Origin: Chromatiales bacterium
GTDB taxonomy: Bacteria > Pseudomonadota > Gammaproteobacteria > Steroidobacterales > GCA-2729495
Length of the DNA: 64,000 nucleotides
Direction of reading: 5' to 3'
NCBI GenBank assembly: GCA_016789885.1
Contig: JAEUPZ010000031.1
Span: 1 to 64,000, forward strand
This document shows positions 35,607 to 45,970 of this stretch, piece by piece; within the stretch, counting starts at the first letter, position 1; the number at the start of each line of letters is the position of its first letter. The notes beneath the pieces are model-generated. The model was not told where the DNA came from. It saw nothing but the letters and a program-made list of their open reading frames with translations, and did no database searches. The translations under genes and the position numbers were made by a program.

Positions 35607-36431
35607 ATGGAACTCCTGGCCGCCATCGCCACCGGCGTCGTCATCGGCCTGTCCCTGGGCCTGACGGGTGGTGGCGGTTCGATCCTCGCGGTGCCCCTGC
35701 TGATCTACGTCGTCGGCCTCACGCCGGCCGCCGCCGTGCCGGTGTCGCTGGCCGCCGTGGCGCTGACGGCCGTCGTCGGTACCTTGCAGGCTGCGCGGGC
35801 GAAGCTGCCGGTCTGGCCCGCGGCCGGCGCCTTCGCCGCCGGGGGCGCGCTGGCGGCGCCCGTTGGCATCGCGCTCGCGGCCCGCCTTGACGAGCGTTTC
35901 CTGCTGCTGGGATTCGCCGTGCTCGCGCTCGTCGTCGGCTCCCTCATGGCGTGGCGCTCCGTGCGCCGGCCCGACGAGGCTGCGGCCGTGCGTGCCCGGC
36001 CCGAACTGGTCGATGGCGGCGGCGCCTGCCGTCTCGCCGATGACGGCCGCCTGCGGTTCACGGCGCCCTGCGCCGCGGTGCTGGCCGCCGCGGGCCTCGG
36101 TACGGGGCTGCTGTCGGGGCTCTTCGGCGTCGGCGGCGGCTTCGTCATCGTCCCGGTGCTCATGGGCGTGACCCAGATGGGCGTGCACCGGGCCGTCGCG
36201 ACCTCGCTCGCCGTGCTGGTGGCCATCGGCCTCGGCGGCGCCGTCGGCGCGCTGGTCCAGGGCACGCTGCCCTGGGCGGTGCTGCTGCCCTTCGTGGCCG
36301 GCGGTGCGGCGGGCATGCTGGCCGGCCGGGCGCTGGCGGCGCGCCTCGCGGGCCCGGTGCTGCAGCGGCTCTTCGCCGCGGCCATCGTGCTGGTGGCGTT
36401 GCTGATGGGCTATCGGGGCCTGTCGGCCTGA
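35607..36431 (+). CDS. TauE/SafE family sulfite/organosulfonate exporter
   Basis: A 274-residue membrane protein with the duplicated TauE motif: GLSLGLTGGGGSILAVPLL near the N-terminus and GLLSGLFGVGGGFVIVPVL in the second half. Likely exports sulfite or related anions. Next to a persulfide dioxygenase, whose product is sulfite, so the context fits. Confidence 0.9.
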   Translation: MELLAAIATGVVIGLSLGLTGGGGSILAVPLLIYVVGLTPAAAVPVSLAAVALTAVVGTLQAARAKLPVWPAAGAFAAGGALAAPVGIALAARLDERFLLLGFAVLALVVGSLMAWRSVRRPDEAAAVRARPELVDGGGACRLADDGRLRFTAPCAAVLAAAGLGTGLLSGLFGVGGGFVIVPVLMGVTQMGVHRAVATSLAVLVAIGLGGAVGALVQGTLPWAVLLPFVAGGAAGMLAGRALAARLAGPVLQRLFAAAIVLVALLMGYRGLSA

Positions 36432-36453
36432 CGTTATTCCAAGGAGTCGATCC

Positions 36454-37143
36454 ATGATTTTCCGGCAACTGTTCGAGCGCGAGACCTCGACCTATACCTA
36501 CCTGCTGGCGGCGCGGCCCGGCGGCAAGGCGGTCCTCATCGACCCGGTCCACGGCTTCGAGGACATGTACGTGCAGCTGCTCGGCCAGCTCGGGGTCGCG
36601 CCCGGCTGGGCCATCGACACGCATACCCACGCCGACCACATCACGGCGCTCGGCGAGCTGCGCGACCGCACCGGCTGCCAGACGGTGATGGGGGAGACCT
36701 CGCAGGCCAGCTGCGTGGACCGCCACGTGCGTGACGGCGAGGTGCTCGACTGCGACGGCCTGTCGCTGACGGCCTGGTTCACCCCGGGGCACACGGACGA
36801 GTCGTTCACCTTCCTGCTGCCCGACCGGGTGTTCACCGGCGACCTGCTGCTCTACCGCGGCACCGGCCGCACGGATTTCCAGAGCGGCGACGCCCGCAAG
36901 TCGTGGCGCTCGATCCAGCGGCTCTTCGCCTTGCCCGACGCGACGCTGGTGTATGCCGGCCACGACTACAAGGGCTGGACGGTCTCCACCATCGGCGAGG
37001 AGAAGCGCTTCAACCCACGCCTCGCCGGCAGGACGGAGGACGAGTACGTGGCGATCATGGCGGCGCTGAACCTGCCCCGGCCGGCCCAGATGGACGTGGC
37101 GGTGCCGGCGAACCTCGCCTGCGGCCAGGTGCGCAGCCCATGA
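36454..37143 (+). CDS. ETHE1-type persulfide dioxygenase (metallo-beta-lactamase fold)
   Basis: A 229-residue protein. Seen: HTHADHITAL (HTHADH at 57-62), FTPGHTDESFTF, FTGDLLLYRGTGRTDFQSGD and YAGHDYKG, the iron-site and glutathione-persulfide dioxygenase signature of the ETHE1/SdoA class. Oxidises GSSH to sulfite. GGAG ribosome site; ATGA overlap with the first YeeE half. Confidence 0.92.
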   Translation: MIFRQLFERETSTYTYLLAARPGGKAVLIDPVHGFEDMYVQLLGQLGVAPGWAIDTHTHADHITALGELRDRTGCQTVMGETSQASCVDRHVRDGEVLDCDGLSLTAWFTPGHTDESFTFLLPDRVFTGDLLLYRGTGRTDFQSGDARKSWRSIQRLFALPDATLVYAGHDYKGWTVSTIGEEKRFNPRLAGRTEDEYVAIMAALNLPRPAQMDVAVPANLACGQVRSP

Positions 37144-37556
37144 TCGCGCCCGACTGGAGCGGCGGCCTCGGCGGCGGGGCCGTGCTCGGCCTCGCGGCCA
37201 CCCTGGCCCTCGCCCTCGACGGCCGCATCGCCGGCATCTCGGGGATCCTCGGCGGCGTGTTCACGACGCCGGGTGACCGGCCCTGGCGCCTCGCGTTCCT
37301 GCTGGGACTTCCGGCCGGGGCCGGGCTCTACTCCGTGCTGGCCGGCGGCCTGCCGCAACAGCTCGCCGCATCGCCGGCGGTACTCGTGGTGGCAGGCCTG
37401 CTGGTGGGCGCCGGTACGCGGCTTGGCAGCGGCTGCACCTCGGGACACGGCATCTGCGGGCTCGCCCGCCGCTCGCCGCGCTCGCTGGCGGCCACGGCGA
37501 CGTTCATGGGCGTGGCGATGGCGACGGTCTTCGTCTTCCGCCACGTGCTGCCATGA
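37140..37556 (+). CDS. YeeE/YedE family half-transporter, first
   Basis: A 138-residue protein with about four helices and the YeeE block LGSGCTSGHGICGLAR, whose Cys residues carry thiosulfate or other sulfur species in the family. Coupled by 4-base overlaps to the dioxygenase before and the second half after. Confidence 0.9.
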   Translation: MIAPDWSGGLGGGAVLGLAATLALALDGRIAGISGILGGVFTTPGDRPWRLAFLLGLPAGAGLYSVLAGGLPQQLAASPAVLVVAGLLVGAGTRLGSGCTSGHGICGLARRSPRSLAATATFMGVAMATVFVFRHVLP

Positions 37557-37969
37557 GGACCTGGCTCACGGCCTTCGGCACCGGCGGGCTCTTTGGCTTC
37601 GGCCTCGCCTGGTCCGGCATGACGAACCCGGCCCGGGTGCTCGCCTTCCTCGACATCACCGGCGACTTCGATCCGACGCTGGCGCTGGTCATGGCCGGTG
37701 CGCTGGCCGTCACCTTCCCCGCGTTTGCGTGGATCCTGAAGCGGCCGCGGCCGCTGCTCGCGCCCGCTTTCCGCCTGCCCACGGCGACGCGCATCGATGG
37801 GCCGCTGATCGGCGGCGCGGCGCTCTTCGGCCTGGGCTGGGGGCTTGCCGGGCTCTGTCCGGGTCCGGCCGTTGCCGGCCTCGTCACCGGGGCGCCGCCG
37901 GTGCTGCTGTTCTGCGCCGCGATGCTGGCGGGACAGTGGCTGGCAGGCCGCCTGTCCGGGCCGCGATGA
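37553..37969 (+). CDS. YeeE/YedE (DUF6691) half-transporter, second
   Basis: A 138-residue protein; GGLFGFGLAWSGMTNPARVLAF and FGLGWGLAGLCPGPAV are the two conserved halves, with the Cys of the CPGP motif. With the preceding gene it forms the split YeeE/PmpAB-type sulfur transporter. Confidence 0.9.
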   Translation: MRTWLTAFGTGGLFGFGLAWSGMTNPARVLAFLDITGDFDPTLALVMAGALAVTFPAFAWILKRPRPLLAPAFRLPTATRIDGPLIGGAALFGLGWGLAGLCPGPAVAGLVTGAPPVLLFCAAMLAGQWLAGRLSGPR

Positions 37970-38003
37970 AGGCCGCCACCCGGTCCGGGACGGGGAGGCG
38001 GGC

Positions 38004-39560
38004 GTGACGCGTGCAGGGGAGCCGGTCGAGGACCAGTCGGCCGTCATCGCGTTCCTGGTGTCGCCGCAGACGCACGGCGGCATCACGCCCGTGCGCATCG
38101 ACACCCATGGCGCCGTCGTGGCCCTGGCCGGGCCCGATGCGTACAAGCTGAAGCGCGCGGTCGTCTTTCCGTTCCTCGACTACGGGACGCTCGCCAAGCG
38201 CCGCGCGGCCCTCGAGGCGGAGCTCGCCATCAACCGGCCGCTCGCCCCCCAGGTCTACCGTGAGGTGGTGGCCGTGACCCGCGGACCCGGAGGCGGGCTG
38301 CAGTTCGGCGGCGACGGCCCCGTCCTCGACTACGTCCTGCACATGGCCCGCTTCGACGAGCAGTCCACCCTGGACCACATCGTCGCGCGCCGTCCGTTGT
38401 CGGCTGACGAGGTCGATCACCTGGCCGGGGCCATCGTGGCCGCCCACGCGACGGCGGCGCCCGCCGACGCGGATGCGTGGATCGCCGACCTCGGCGTCTA
38501 CATCACGCAGAACGACGCGGCCCTGCGGGAGTTCGCCGGGCTCGGCCTGCCTTCGGCCATCGATGCGCTGACGGCGGCGGCCCGCCGTGCCTTCGCAGCC
38601 ATCCTGCCCCTGCTCAACGCTCGCGCCACCGCCGGGTACGTGCGCCGCTGCCACGGCGACCTGCACCTCGGCAACATCGTGCTGCTCGACGGACGGCCGA
38701 CGCTCTTCGACGCCATCGAGTTCGACCCGCGCATCGCCGCCGGCGACGTGCTCTACGACCTGGCGTTCCTCGTCATGGACCTGTGCCAGGCGGGCCATCG
38801 CCCCGCGGCGAACCGGCTGCTCAACCGCTACCTCGTCGAGGCGCGGGAGCCGGCCCATGTGGATGGCCTCGCGGCGCTGCCGCTCTTCCTGCACCTGCGC
38901 GCGGCCATCCGCGCCAAGGTCACCGCCGCGCGGGCCGGGCTCCTGGCGGCCCCGGCGCGGGACGCCGCCTTCGTCGAGGCAGGGCGCTACCTCCACTTCG
39001 CGACGACAGTCCTCGCGCCGCCGGCGCCGCGGCTCGTCGCCATCGGCGGACTGTCCGGGACCGGCAAGACGGCCCTGGCCCACGCGCTGGCGCCGCGCTT
39101 CGGCGCCGCGCCGGGGGCCCTCGTGATCCGCTCCGACGTCGAGCGCAAGGCGCTCTTCGGCGTCGCCGAGACCGACCGGCTGCCGCCCGGGGCCTACAGC
39201 GCTGCGGCCTCGGCCGACGTGTTCGCCCGCGTTGCCGACGCAGCGCGGCGCGCGCTGGCGGCCGGGCGCTCGGTGGTCTGCGACGCGGTCTACGCCCGGC
39301 CGCCGCAGCGCCGCGCCATCGCCGCCGTCGCCGCCGCCGCCGGGGTGCCGTTCACCGGGCTGTGGCTCGACCTGCCGCTGGAGGTGCGGCTTGCCCGCAT
39401 CGGCAACCGCCACGGGGACGCGTCGGACGCCGATGCCAGCGTGGCGCGCCAGCAGCAGGCCTATGATTGCGGCCCCATGGACTGGGCCCGGATCGATGCG
39501 TCCGGCACCCTGCCCGAGGTGGCGGCCCGGGCGGCGGCCATCCTGCAACTGCCAGACTGA
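38004..39560 (+). CDS. APH-like phosphotransferase fused to a P-loop kinase
   Basis: A 518-residue two-domain protein. N-terminal half: APH-fold with YKLKRAVVFPFLDYGT, CHGDLHLGNIVLLDG (catalytic HGD.H..N) and LFDAIEFDP. C-terminal half: GLSGTGKTALA (Walker A) with IRSDVERKALFG and LPLEVRLARIGNR, an AAA_33/zeta-toxin-like kinase. Start at GTG 38004 after GGGGAGG. Substrate unknown; this fusion is widespread in proteobacteria. It follows the sulfur operon by 34 bases. Confidence 0.85.
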   Translation: MTRAGEPVEDQSAVIAFLVSPQTHGGITPVRIDTHGAVVALAGPDAYKLKRAVVFPFLDYGTLAKRRAALEAELAINRPLAPQVYREVVAVTRGPGGGLQFGGDGPVLDYVLHMARFDEQSTLDHIVARRPLSADEVDHLAGAIVAAHATAAPADADAWIADLGVYITQNDAALREFAGLGLPSAIDALTAAARRAFAAILPLLNARATAGYVRRCHGDLHLGNIVLLDGRPTLFDAIEFDPRIAAGDVLYDLAFLVMDLCQAGHRPAANRLLNRYLVEAREPAHVDGLAALPLFLHLRAAIRAKVTAARAGLLAAPARDAAFVEAGRYLHFATTVLAPPAPRLVAIGGLSGTGKTALAHALAPRFGAAPGALVIRSDVERKALFGVAETDRLPPGAYSAAASADVFARVADAARRALAAGRSVVCDAVYARPPQRRAIAAVAAAAGVPFTGLWLDLPLEVRLARIGNRHGDASDADASVARQQQAYDCGPMDWARIDASGTLPEVAARAAAILQLPD

Positions 39561-39576
39561 ATCGCGGAGCACCCTG

Positions 39577-39957
39577 ATGACCGACACCGAACGTGCCAAC
39601 GAAGCCCTCGTGAACGCCTTCTGCGCCGACTGGGCGAAGCAGGACGCAGAGCTTTTGACGAGCTACTTCGCCGAGCCCTTCGAGTACATGGTCTGGGAGG
39701 GCGGGCCGGTCATCACGACCCGGGAGGCCTTCGTGCAGCAGATGGGGCCGTTCCTGAAGAAGCTGAAGGCAGTGCACTGGGAGGTGGTCCGCTCCCACGC
39801 CATGGGCCCCATGGTCATCAACGAGCGCATCGACCACTTCTACAACCACGACAGCAAGTACGACAACCACCCGCACATCGCAGGACTCTTCATCGTGCGC
39901 GACGGCAGGATCGCCATCTGGCGCGACTACAACATGGTGGCGAAGAAGAAGGCGTAG
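39577..39957 (+). CDS. SnoaL/limonene-epoxide-hydrolase-like protein
   Basis: A 126-residue protein of the cystatin-like cone fold: NAFCADWAKQDAELLTSYFA, VVRSHAMGPMVINERIDHF and IAGLFIVRDGRIAIWRDY fit the LEH group with its Asp-Arg pair. Could be an epoxide hydrolase or a non-enzymatic SnoaL protein. Sits 16 bases after the kinase fusion gene. Confidence 0.75.
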   Translation: MTDTERANEALVNAFCADWAKQDAELLTSYFAEPFEYMVWEGGPVITTREAFVQQMGPFLKKLKAVHWEVVRSHAMGPMVINERIDHFYNHDSKYDNHPHIAGLFIVRDGRIAIWRDYNMVAKKKA

Positions 39958-39963
39958 CAGCCG

Positions 39964-40206
39964 TCAGGCGTCGTCCCACCAGGCCGCGAACTCGTCGTAG
40001 TCGATCACGCCGTCGCCGTTGGTGTCGGTGGCGTCGAAGGCCAGCAGCTTTTCCGGGTGGGAGAGCTCGTCCCCCAGTTCGGCCAGCAGCAGGACGAACT
40101 CGCCGAAGGTGATGCGGCCATCGCCGTCCTCGTCGTAGCGCGCGAAGGCGATGCGCAGCTCGGGGCTGGCTTCGGCCTGGGGTCGGGGGTCTGGTCTGGC
40201 CAGCAT
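39964..40206 (-). CDS. Small two-EF-hand calcium-binding protein
   Basis: An 80-residue protein that is almost entirely a pair of EF-hands: loops at 25-36 (DEDGDGRITFGE) and 61-72 (DTNGDGVIDYDE), each with the full D-x-[DN]-x-D-G...E calcium pattern. No signal peptide, so cytoplasmic and calmodulin-like in size and plan. Convergent with the SnoaL-like gene, 6 bases between stops. The target is unknown. Confidence 0.85.
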   Translation of the reverse strand: MLARPDPRPQAEASPELRIAFARYDEDGDGRITFGEFVLLLAELGDELSHPEKLLAFDATDTNGDGVIDYDEFAAWWDDA

Positions 40207-40316
40207 GGCGGCTGCTCCGGTGGCCGGCCCGTGCCGGCTTCATAGGCAGAGAGCGCCCGGACGGGCCGATAGTTCCCGGCCGGGGCCGGGTCGGCCCCCC
40301 GTTCCGGGGCCTCGGG

Positions 40317-40322
40317 TAGAAT
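40317..40322 (+). promoter_or_regulatory. -10 box of the glyA operon
   Basis: TAGAAT 24 bases before the glyA ATG; CGCGGAG provides the ribosome site. No clear -35. It is the only promoter-like element seen ahead of the glyA-nrdR-rib run. The gap is too short for a riboswitch. Confidence 0.45.
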
Positions 40323-40346
40323 GCGGGTCCCACCGCGGAGACCCCG

Positions 40347-41600
<1,254 letters not shown>

Positions 41601-41633
41601 CGGCCGGCGGGCGGGGCGGCACGGAGTCGCGCC

Positions 41634-42137
41634 ATGCACTGCCCGTTCTGCAACCACGCCGAGACCAAGGTCACGGACTCGCGCCTCGCCGGCGAGGGCC
41701 GGCAGGTGCGCCGGCGCCGCGAGTGCCTGGCGTGCGGCGAGCGGTTCACCACCTTCGAGACCCCGGAGCTCGTCATGCCCCGGGTCGTCAAGCGCGACGA
41801 CAGCCGCGAGCCCTTCGACGAGGCCAAGCTCCGGGGCGGCATGGTCCGCTCGCTGGAGAAGCGGCCCGTCAGCAGCGAGGCCATCGAGGCGGCGCTGGCC
41901 CGGATCATCCACCGCCTGCAGACCGTGGGCGAGCGGGAAATCCCGTCCCGGTTCATCGGCGAACTGGTGATGGAAGAACTGCGCGGCCTCGACGAGGTGG
42001 CCTACGTGCGGTTTGCCTCGGTGTACCGGAGCTTCCAGGACGTGAATTCCTTCCAGGAGGAGATCCGCCGGCTGCAGGAGCTGGCCGACCAGGACCGTCG
42101 CCGCGACCAGCTGTCGCTGCTGCCGGACGAGCCCTGA
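41634..42137 (+). CDS. nrdR: Transcriptional repressor NrdR
   Basis: A 167-residue repressor of ribonucleotide reductase genes. Seen: a zinc ribbon with Cys 3, 6, 31, 34 ([17 protein letters not shown]) and an ATP-cone over about 49-139. Usual place between glyA and ribD. Confidence 0.96.
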   Translation: MHCPFCNHAETKVTDSRLAGEGRQVRRRRECLACGERFTTFETPELVMPRVVKRDDSREPFDEAKLRGGMVRSLEKRPVSSEAIEAALARIIHRLQTVGEREIPSRFIGELVMEELRGLDEVAYVRFASVYRSFQDVNSFQEEIRRLQELADQDRRRDQLSLLPDEP

Positions 42138-42139
42138 GC

Positions 42140-43231
42140 ATGGCCGACGCCGCCGACCGCCGGCACATGGCCCGGGCCATCGCGCTCGCCTGGCGCGGTC
42201 TCGGCACGACCGACCCCAATCCGCGGGTGGGCTGCGTCGTCGTGCGCGATGGCGAGGTGGTGGGCGAGGGCTGGCACGAGCGGGCCGGCGAGCCCCACGC
42301 CGAGGTCCACGCCCTGCGCGCCGCCGGTGACCGGGCCCGGGGTGCCACGGCCTACGTCAGCCTCGAGCCGTGCTGCCACCAGGGCCGCACGCCCCCCTGC
42401 ACCGGCGCGCTGGTGGCGGCCGGGGTGGCACGGGTGGTCTACGGCTGCGGCGATCCCAACCCCCGCGTTGCCGGTGGCGGGGCAGCCCAGCTGGTGGCGG
42501 CGGGGATCGTCGTCGAGGGCGGTGTACTGGAGGCCGAGGCCCGCGCCGTGAACCCCGGCTTCATCGCGCGCATGGCCCGGGGCCGGCCGTGGCTCCGGGT
42601 GAAGACGGCGGTGAGCCTCGACGGGCGCACGGCGCTGGCCGATGGCCGCAGCCGCTGGATCACGGGGCCCGATGCCCGGCGCGACGTGCAGCGGCTGCGG
42701 GCCCGCAGTTCCGCCATCGTCACCGGCATCGGCACCATCCTGGCCGACGACCCGGAGCTGACCGTCCGCGACGAGCCGGCGGGCGCGGTGCGGCCGCCCG
42801 TCCGGATCGTGCTCGATTCCAGTCTGCGCCTGCCGCCCGGTGCGCGGCTGCTGTCGACGCCGGGCCCGGTGGTCGTGCTGGCCACGCACGACGATGCCGG
42901 CCGGCGCCGGGCGCTCGCTGCCGCCGGGGCCGACGTGCGCGTCGGTGCGGGGGAGGGCGGGCGCGTGGCGCCCGGCGCTCTCGTCGAGGCGCTGCTGCAG
43001 CTGGAGTGCAACGAAGTGCTGGTCGAGGCGGGGCCCGTCGTCAACGGCGCACTGCTGGCGGCGGGGCTCGTGGACGAGCTCGTGGTCTACCAGGCCGCCC
43101 ACGTGCTCGGCGACACCGCCCGCGCCGTGTTCGTGCTGCCGCCGCTCGCCTCCATGGACGACCGGCCCGCCTTCCGGCTGGCCGACGTGCGCCGGGTCGG
43201 TGACGACCTGCGCCTCACCTATCTCAAATAA
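42140..43231 (+). CDS. ribD: Bifunctional riboflavin deaminase/reductase RibD
   Basis: A 363-residue enzyme for the second and third riboflavin steps. Seen: deaminase zinc site HAEV (53-56) and EPCCHQGRTPPC (Cys 78 and 87), then the reductase domain with KTAVSLDGRTALADG, SRWITGPDAR and VEAGPVVNGALL. ATG two bases after the nrdR stop. Confidence 0.95.
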   Translation: MADAADRRHMARAIALAWRGLGTTDPNPRVGCVVVRDGEVVGEGWHERAGEPHAEVHALRAAGDRARGATAYVSLEPCCHQGRTPPCTGALVAAGVARVVYGCGDPNPRVAGGGAAQLVAAGIVVEGGVLEAEARAVNPGFIARMARGRPWLRVKTAVSLDGRTALADGRSRWITGPDARRDVQRLRARSSAIVTGIGTILADDPELTVRDEPAGAVRPPVRIVLDSSLRLPPGARLLSTPGPVVVLATHDDAGRRRALAAAGADVRVGAGEGGRVAPGALVEALLQLECNEVLVEAGPVVNGALLAAGLVDELVVYQAAHVLGDTARAVFVLPPLASMDDRPAFRLADVRRVGDDLRLTYLK

Positions 43232-43240
43232 GGACTGCTG

Positions 43241-43837
43241 ATGTTCACCGGGATCATCCAGGCCCTCGGCACGATCGATGCCATCGCGCCGCTGCCGGCC
43301 GGGCGCCGCTACACCATCGGGCTCGGAGCGTTGCGCGGCCGCGCCTTCAACCTCGGCGACAGCATCGCCGTGAATGGCGCCTGCCTGACGGTGGTGGAAC
43401 TGGCCGACGGCCGCTTCGCCGCCGACCTGTCGAACGAGACGCTGGCCGTCACCACGCTGGGTGGCCTGGCCGTGGGCAGCCCCGTCAACCTGGAGCCGGC
43501 GCTGACGCTGGCCGACCCGCTGGGGGGCCACCTCGTGACGGGCCACGTCGACGGCATCGGCAGCGTCGAGGCCATGGACCAGGAGGGCGGGACGGTGCTG
43601 GCCCGGTTCCGGGTGCCCGACGCCCTGGCCCGCTACTTCGCGCGCAAGGGCTCCATCTGCGTCGACGGCGTGAGCCTGACGGTCAACGCCGTGGCGGGGG
43701 CCACCGTCGGCGTCACCCTCGTGCCCCACACGCTGGCGCACACTATCATGCACACTTACGCCGCCGGGACGCCGGTGAACATCGAGGTCGACCTCGTCGC
43801 CCGGTACGTCGAGCGTCTGCTGGCATCCGATCGCTGA
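43241..43837 (+). CDS. ribE: Riboflavin synthase, alpha subunit
   Basis: A 198-residue trimer-forming enzyme that dismutates two lumazines to riboflavin. Seen: [12 protein letters not shown], two lumazine-binding repeats ([14 protein letters not shown] and [14 protein letters not shown]) and [10 protein letters not shown]. Follows ribD by 9 bases. Confidence 0.96.
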   Translation: MFTGIIQALGTIDAIAPLPAGRRYTIGLGALRGRAFNLGDSIAVNGACLTVVELADGRFAADLSNETLAVTTLGGLAVGSPVNLEPALTLADPLGGHLVTGHVDGIGSVEAMDQEGGTVLARFRVPDALARYFARKGSICVDGVSLTVNAVAGATVGVTLVPHTLAHTIMHTYAAGTPVNIEVDLVARYVERLLASDR

Positions 43838-43890
43838 ACGGCAGCGATCCTCCACCCGGGCGGCAACCGCCCGCAGTTCCGGAAGACACC

Positions 43891-45066
43891 ATGAGCAAGC
43901 CCCACGGAAACCCCGCGTTGCCCGAGGTCCCGGCCGCGCCGGGCCCGTTCAGTACGGTCGAGGACATCGTCGAGGACATCCGCCGCGGCCGCATGGTCGT
44001 CATCGTCGACGATGAGGACCGCGAGAACGAGGGCGACCTCGTCATGGCCGCCGCCAAGGTCCGCGCCGAGGACATCAACTTCATGGCCCGCTATGGCCGT
44101 GGCCTGATCTGCCTGACGCTGACGCGGTCACGTTGCGAGCAGCTGCGGCTGCCGCTGATGGTGGGGGACACCGACCGGCAGCAGGCGACGAACTTCACCG
44201 TGTCCATCGAGGCGGCCGAGGGCGTCACGACGGGCATCTCGGCCCACGACCGCGCCCGTACCGTGCGGGTGGCCGTAGGGCCGGAGGCGCGGCCCGAAGA
44301 CCTGCGCCAGCCCGGCCACATCTTCCCGCTCATGGCCCAGCCCGGTGGCGTGCTGACCCGCGCGGGCCACACCGAGGCCGGCTGCGACCTGGCGCGCCTC
44401 GCCGGGGTCGAGCCCGCCGCCGTCATCGTCGAGATCCTCAACGACGACGGCACCATGGCCCGCCGGCCGCAGCTCGAGGTCTTCGCCCGCGAGCACGGCC
44501 TGCGCATCGGCACCATCGCCGACCTGATCCGCTACCGGCTGCAGCACGAGGAGTCCGTCGAGCGCATCGGCGACCAGGCCGTGCAGACCGACTTCGGCGA
44601 GTTCCGCATGGTTACCTACGAGGACCACGTCAGCCGCCACGTGCACGTGGCGCTGGTGCGGGGAGACCTGTCGCGGCCCGAGCCGCCGCTGGTCCGCGTC
44701 CACGTCCAGGACACACTCGGCGACGTCATCGGCGTGCACGAGCCGGCGCTGGGCCGGCCGATCCGCTCGGCGCTTGCCACCATCGCCGCCGAGGGCCACG
44801 GCGTCGTCGTCGTGCTGCGCTACCCCGAGTCGCCCCGGGACTTCGTGCGGGCGGTCAAGGGGCTCGGTGAGGCCGGCACCGACGTCGGCGGGCGCCGCCA
44901 CGGCGGCACGGTGCTGCGCACCTACGGCACCGGCGCCCAGATCCTGCGCGACCTCGGCGTGCACCGCATGCGCGTGCTCTCGTCGCCGAAGCAGATGCAC
45001 GGCATTTCGGGCTTCGGCCTCGAGGTTGTAGAGTACGTCGACACTTTCGACGGCCGCTTCGGCTGA
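43891..45066 (+). CDS. ribBA: DHBP synthase with degenerate GTP cyclohydrolase II domain
   Basis: A 391-residue protein. The N-terminal DHBP synthase domain is intact ([41 protein letters not shown]). The C-terminal half has the cyclohydrolase II outline ([23 protein letters not shown]) but lacks the three zinc cysteines: the usual C-G-D...CDCG loop is replaced by [13 protein letters not shown] and GRPIRSALA. Known: such proteobacterial RibBA hybrids supply only DHBP, so a separate RibA is needed. Confidence 0.9.
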   Translation: MSKPHGNPALPEVPAAPGPFSTVEDIVEDIRRGRMVVIVDDEDRENEGDLVMAAAKVRAEDINFMARYGRGLICLTLTRSRCEQLRLPLMVGDTDRQQATNFTVSIEAAEGVTTGISAHDRARTVRVAVGPEARPEDLRQPGHIFPLMAQPGGVLTRAGHTEAGCDLARLAGVEPAAVIVEILNDDGTMARRPQLEVFAREHGLRIGTIADLIRYRLQHEESVERIGDQAVQTDFGEFRMVTYEDHVSRHVHVALVRGDLSRPEPPLVRVHVQDTLGDVIGVHEPALGRPIRSALATIAAEGHGVVVVLRYPESPRDFVRAVKGLGEAGTDVGGRRHGGTVLRTYGTGAQILRDLGVHRMRVLSSPKQMHGISGFGLEVVEYVDTFDGRFG

Positions 45067-45075
45067 TTGGCTGCC

Positions 45076-45555
45076 ATGAGCAACGGGCCCCGCATGATCG
45101 ACGGACAGCTGGTGGCGCGCGACGCGCGCTTCACCATCGTCGCGGCACGCTTCAATGACCTCATCGTCGAGCGCCTCGTGGCCGGCGCCATCGACGCGCT
45201 GCGCCGGCACGGCGCGGCACCGGGCGAGATCCAGGTGGTGCGCGTGCCCGGTGCCTTCGAGCTGCCCATAGTCGCGAGGCGGCTGGCGCGCACGCGCCGG
45301 TGTGACGCCATCATCGCCCTCGGTGCCGTGATCCGCGGCCAGACGCCCCACTTCGACTACGTCTGCAGCGAGTGCGCGGCGGGACTGCGGCAGGTGGGCA
45401 TGGAGTTCGAGCTGCCGGTGTCCTTCGGCGTGCTCACCTGCGACACCATGGACCAGGCCATGGACCGGGCTGGCGGCAAGGCGGGCAACAAGGGGGCGGA
45501 CGCAGCACTGGCCGCCCTCGAGACGCTGAACCTGCTGCGGCAGCTGGAGGGCTGA
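45076..45555 (+). CDS. ribH: 6,7-dimethyl-8-ribityllumazine synthase
   Basis: A 159-residue lumazine synthase: [45 protein letters not shown] and [22 protein letters not shown] are the classical blocks. Start at ATG 45076 after the ribBA stop; an in-frame TTG directly at the stop is not needed. Confidence 0.95.
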   Translation: MSNGPRMIDGQLVARDARFTIVAARFNDLIVERLVAGAIDALRRHGAAPGEIQVVRVPGAFELPIVARRLARTRRCDAIIALGAVIRGQTPHFDYVCSECAAGLRQVGMEFELPVSFGVLTCDTMDQAMDRAGGKAGNKGADAALAALETLNLLRQLEG

Positions 45556-45562
45556 CCCTCCC

Positions 45563-45970
45563 ATGGCAGCCACCGGACGGCACGGCGCCCGCCGCCTGCT
45601 GGTGCAGGCCCTGTACCAGGCCCAGGTCGGGGGCCACGATTACCACGAGCTCCTGAACCAGTTCGCCGGCGACCCCGGCTTTGAGAAGATCGACGGCGAG
45701 TATTTCCGCGACCTGCTGAAGGACATCCTTGCCGCGCGCGAATCCCTCGACGCCACCATTGGGTCCAGGGCCGACCGGCCGGTGACGCAGCTCGACCCCG
45801 TCGAGCACGGCATCCTCTGGCTCGGCACCGCAGAGCTGCGTCTGCGGCCCGACGTGCCGCCAAGGGTTGCCATCGACGAGGCCGTGCGCCTCGCCCGCGA
45901 GTTCGGCGCCCAGGACAGCTGGCGCTACGTCAACGCCGTGCTGGACCAGCTGGCCGCGGAGCCCCGCTGA
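45563..45970 (+). CDS. nusB: Transcription antitermination factor NusB
   Basis: A 135-residue helical protein that binds boxA RNA with S10. Seen: RRLLVQALYQAQ, DPVEHGILWLGTAELR and AIDEAVRLAREFGAQDSWRYVNAVLD. Its stop overlaps the thiL start by one base. Confidence 0.95.
   Translation: MAATGRHGARRLLVQALYQAQVGGHDYHELLNQFAGDPGFEKIDGEYFRDLLKDILAARESLDATIGSRADRPVTQLDPVEHGILWLGTAELRLRPDVPPRVAIDEAVRLAREFGAQDSWRYVNAVLDQLAAEPR

Noticed and set aside
43838..43890. FMN riboswitch ahead of riboflavin genes
   Set aside because: The gaps in the rib run are too short and no RFN-type conserved core is visible.
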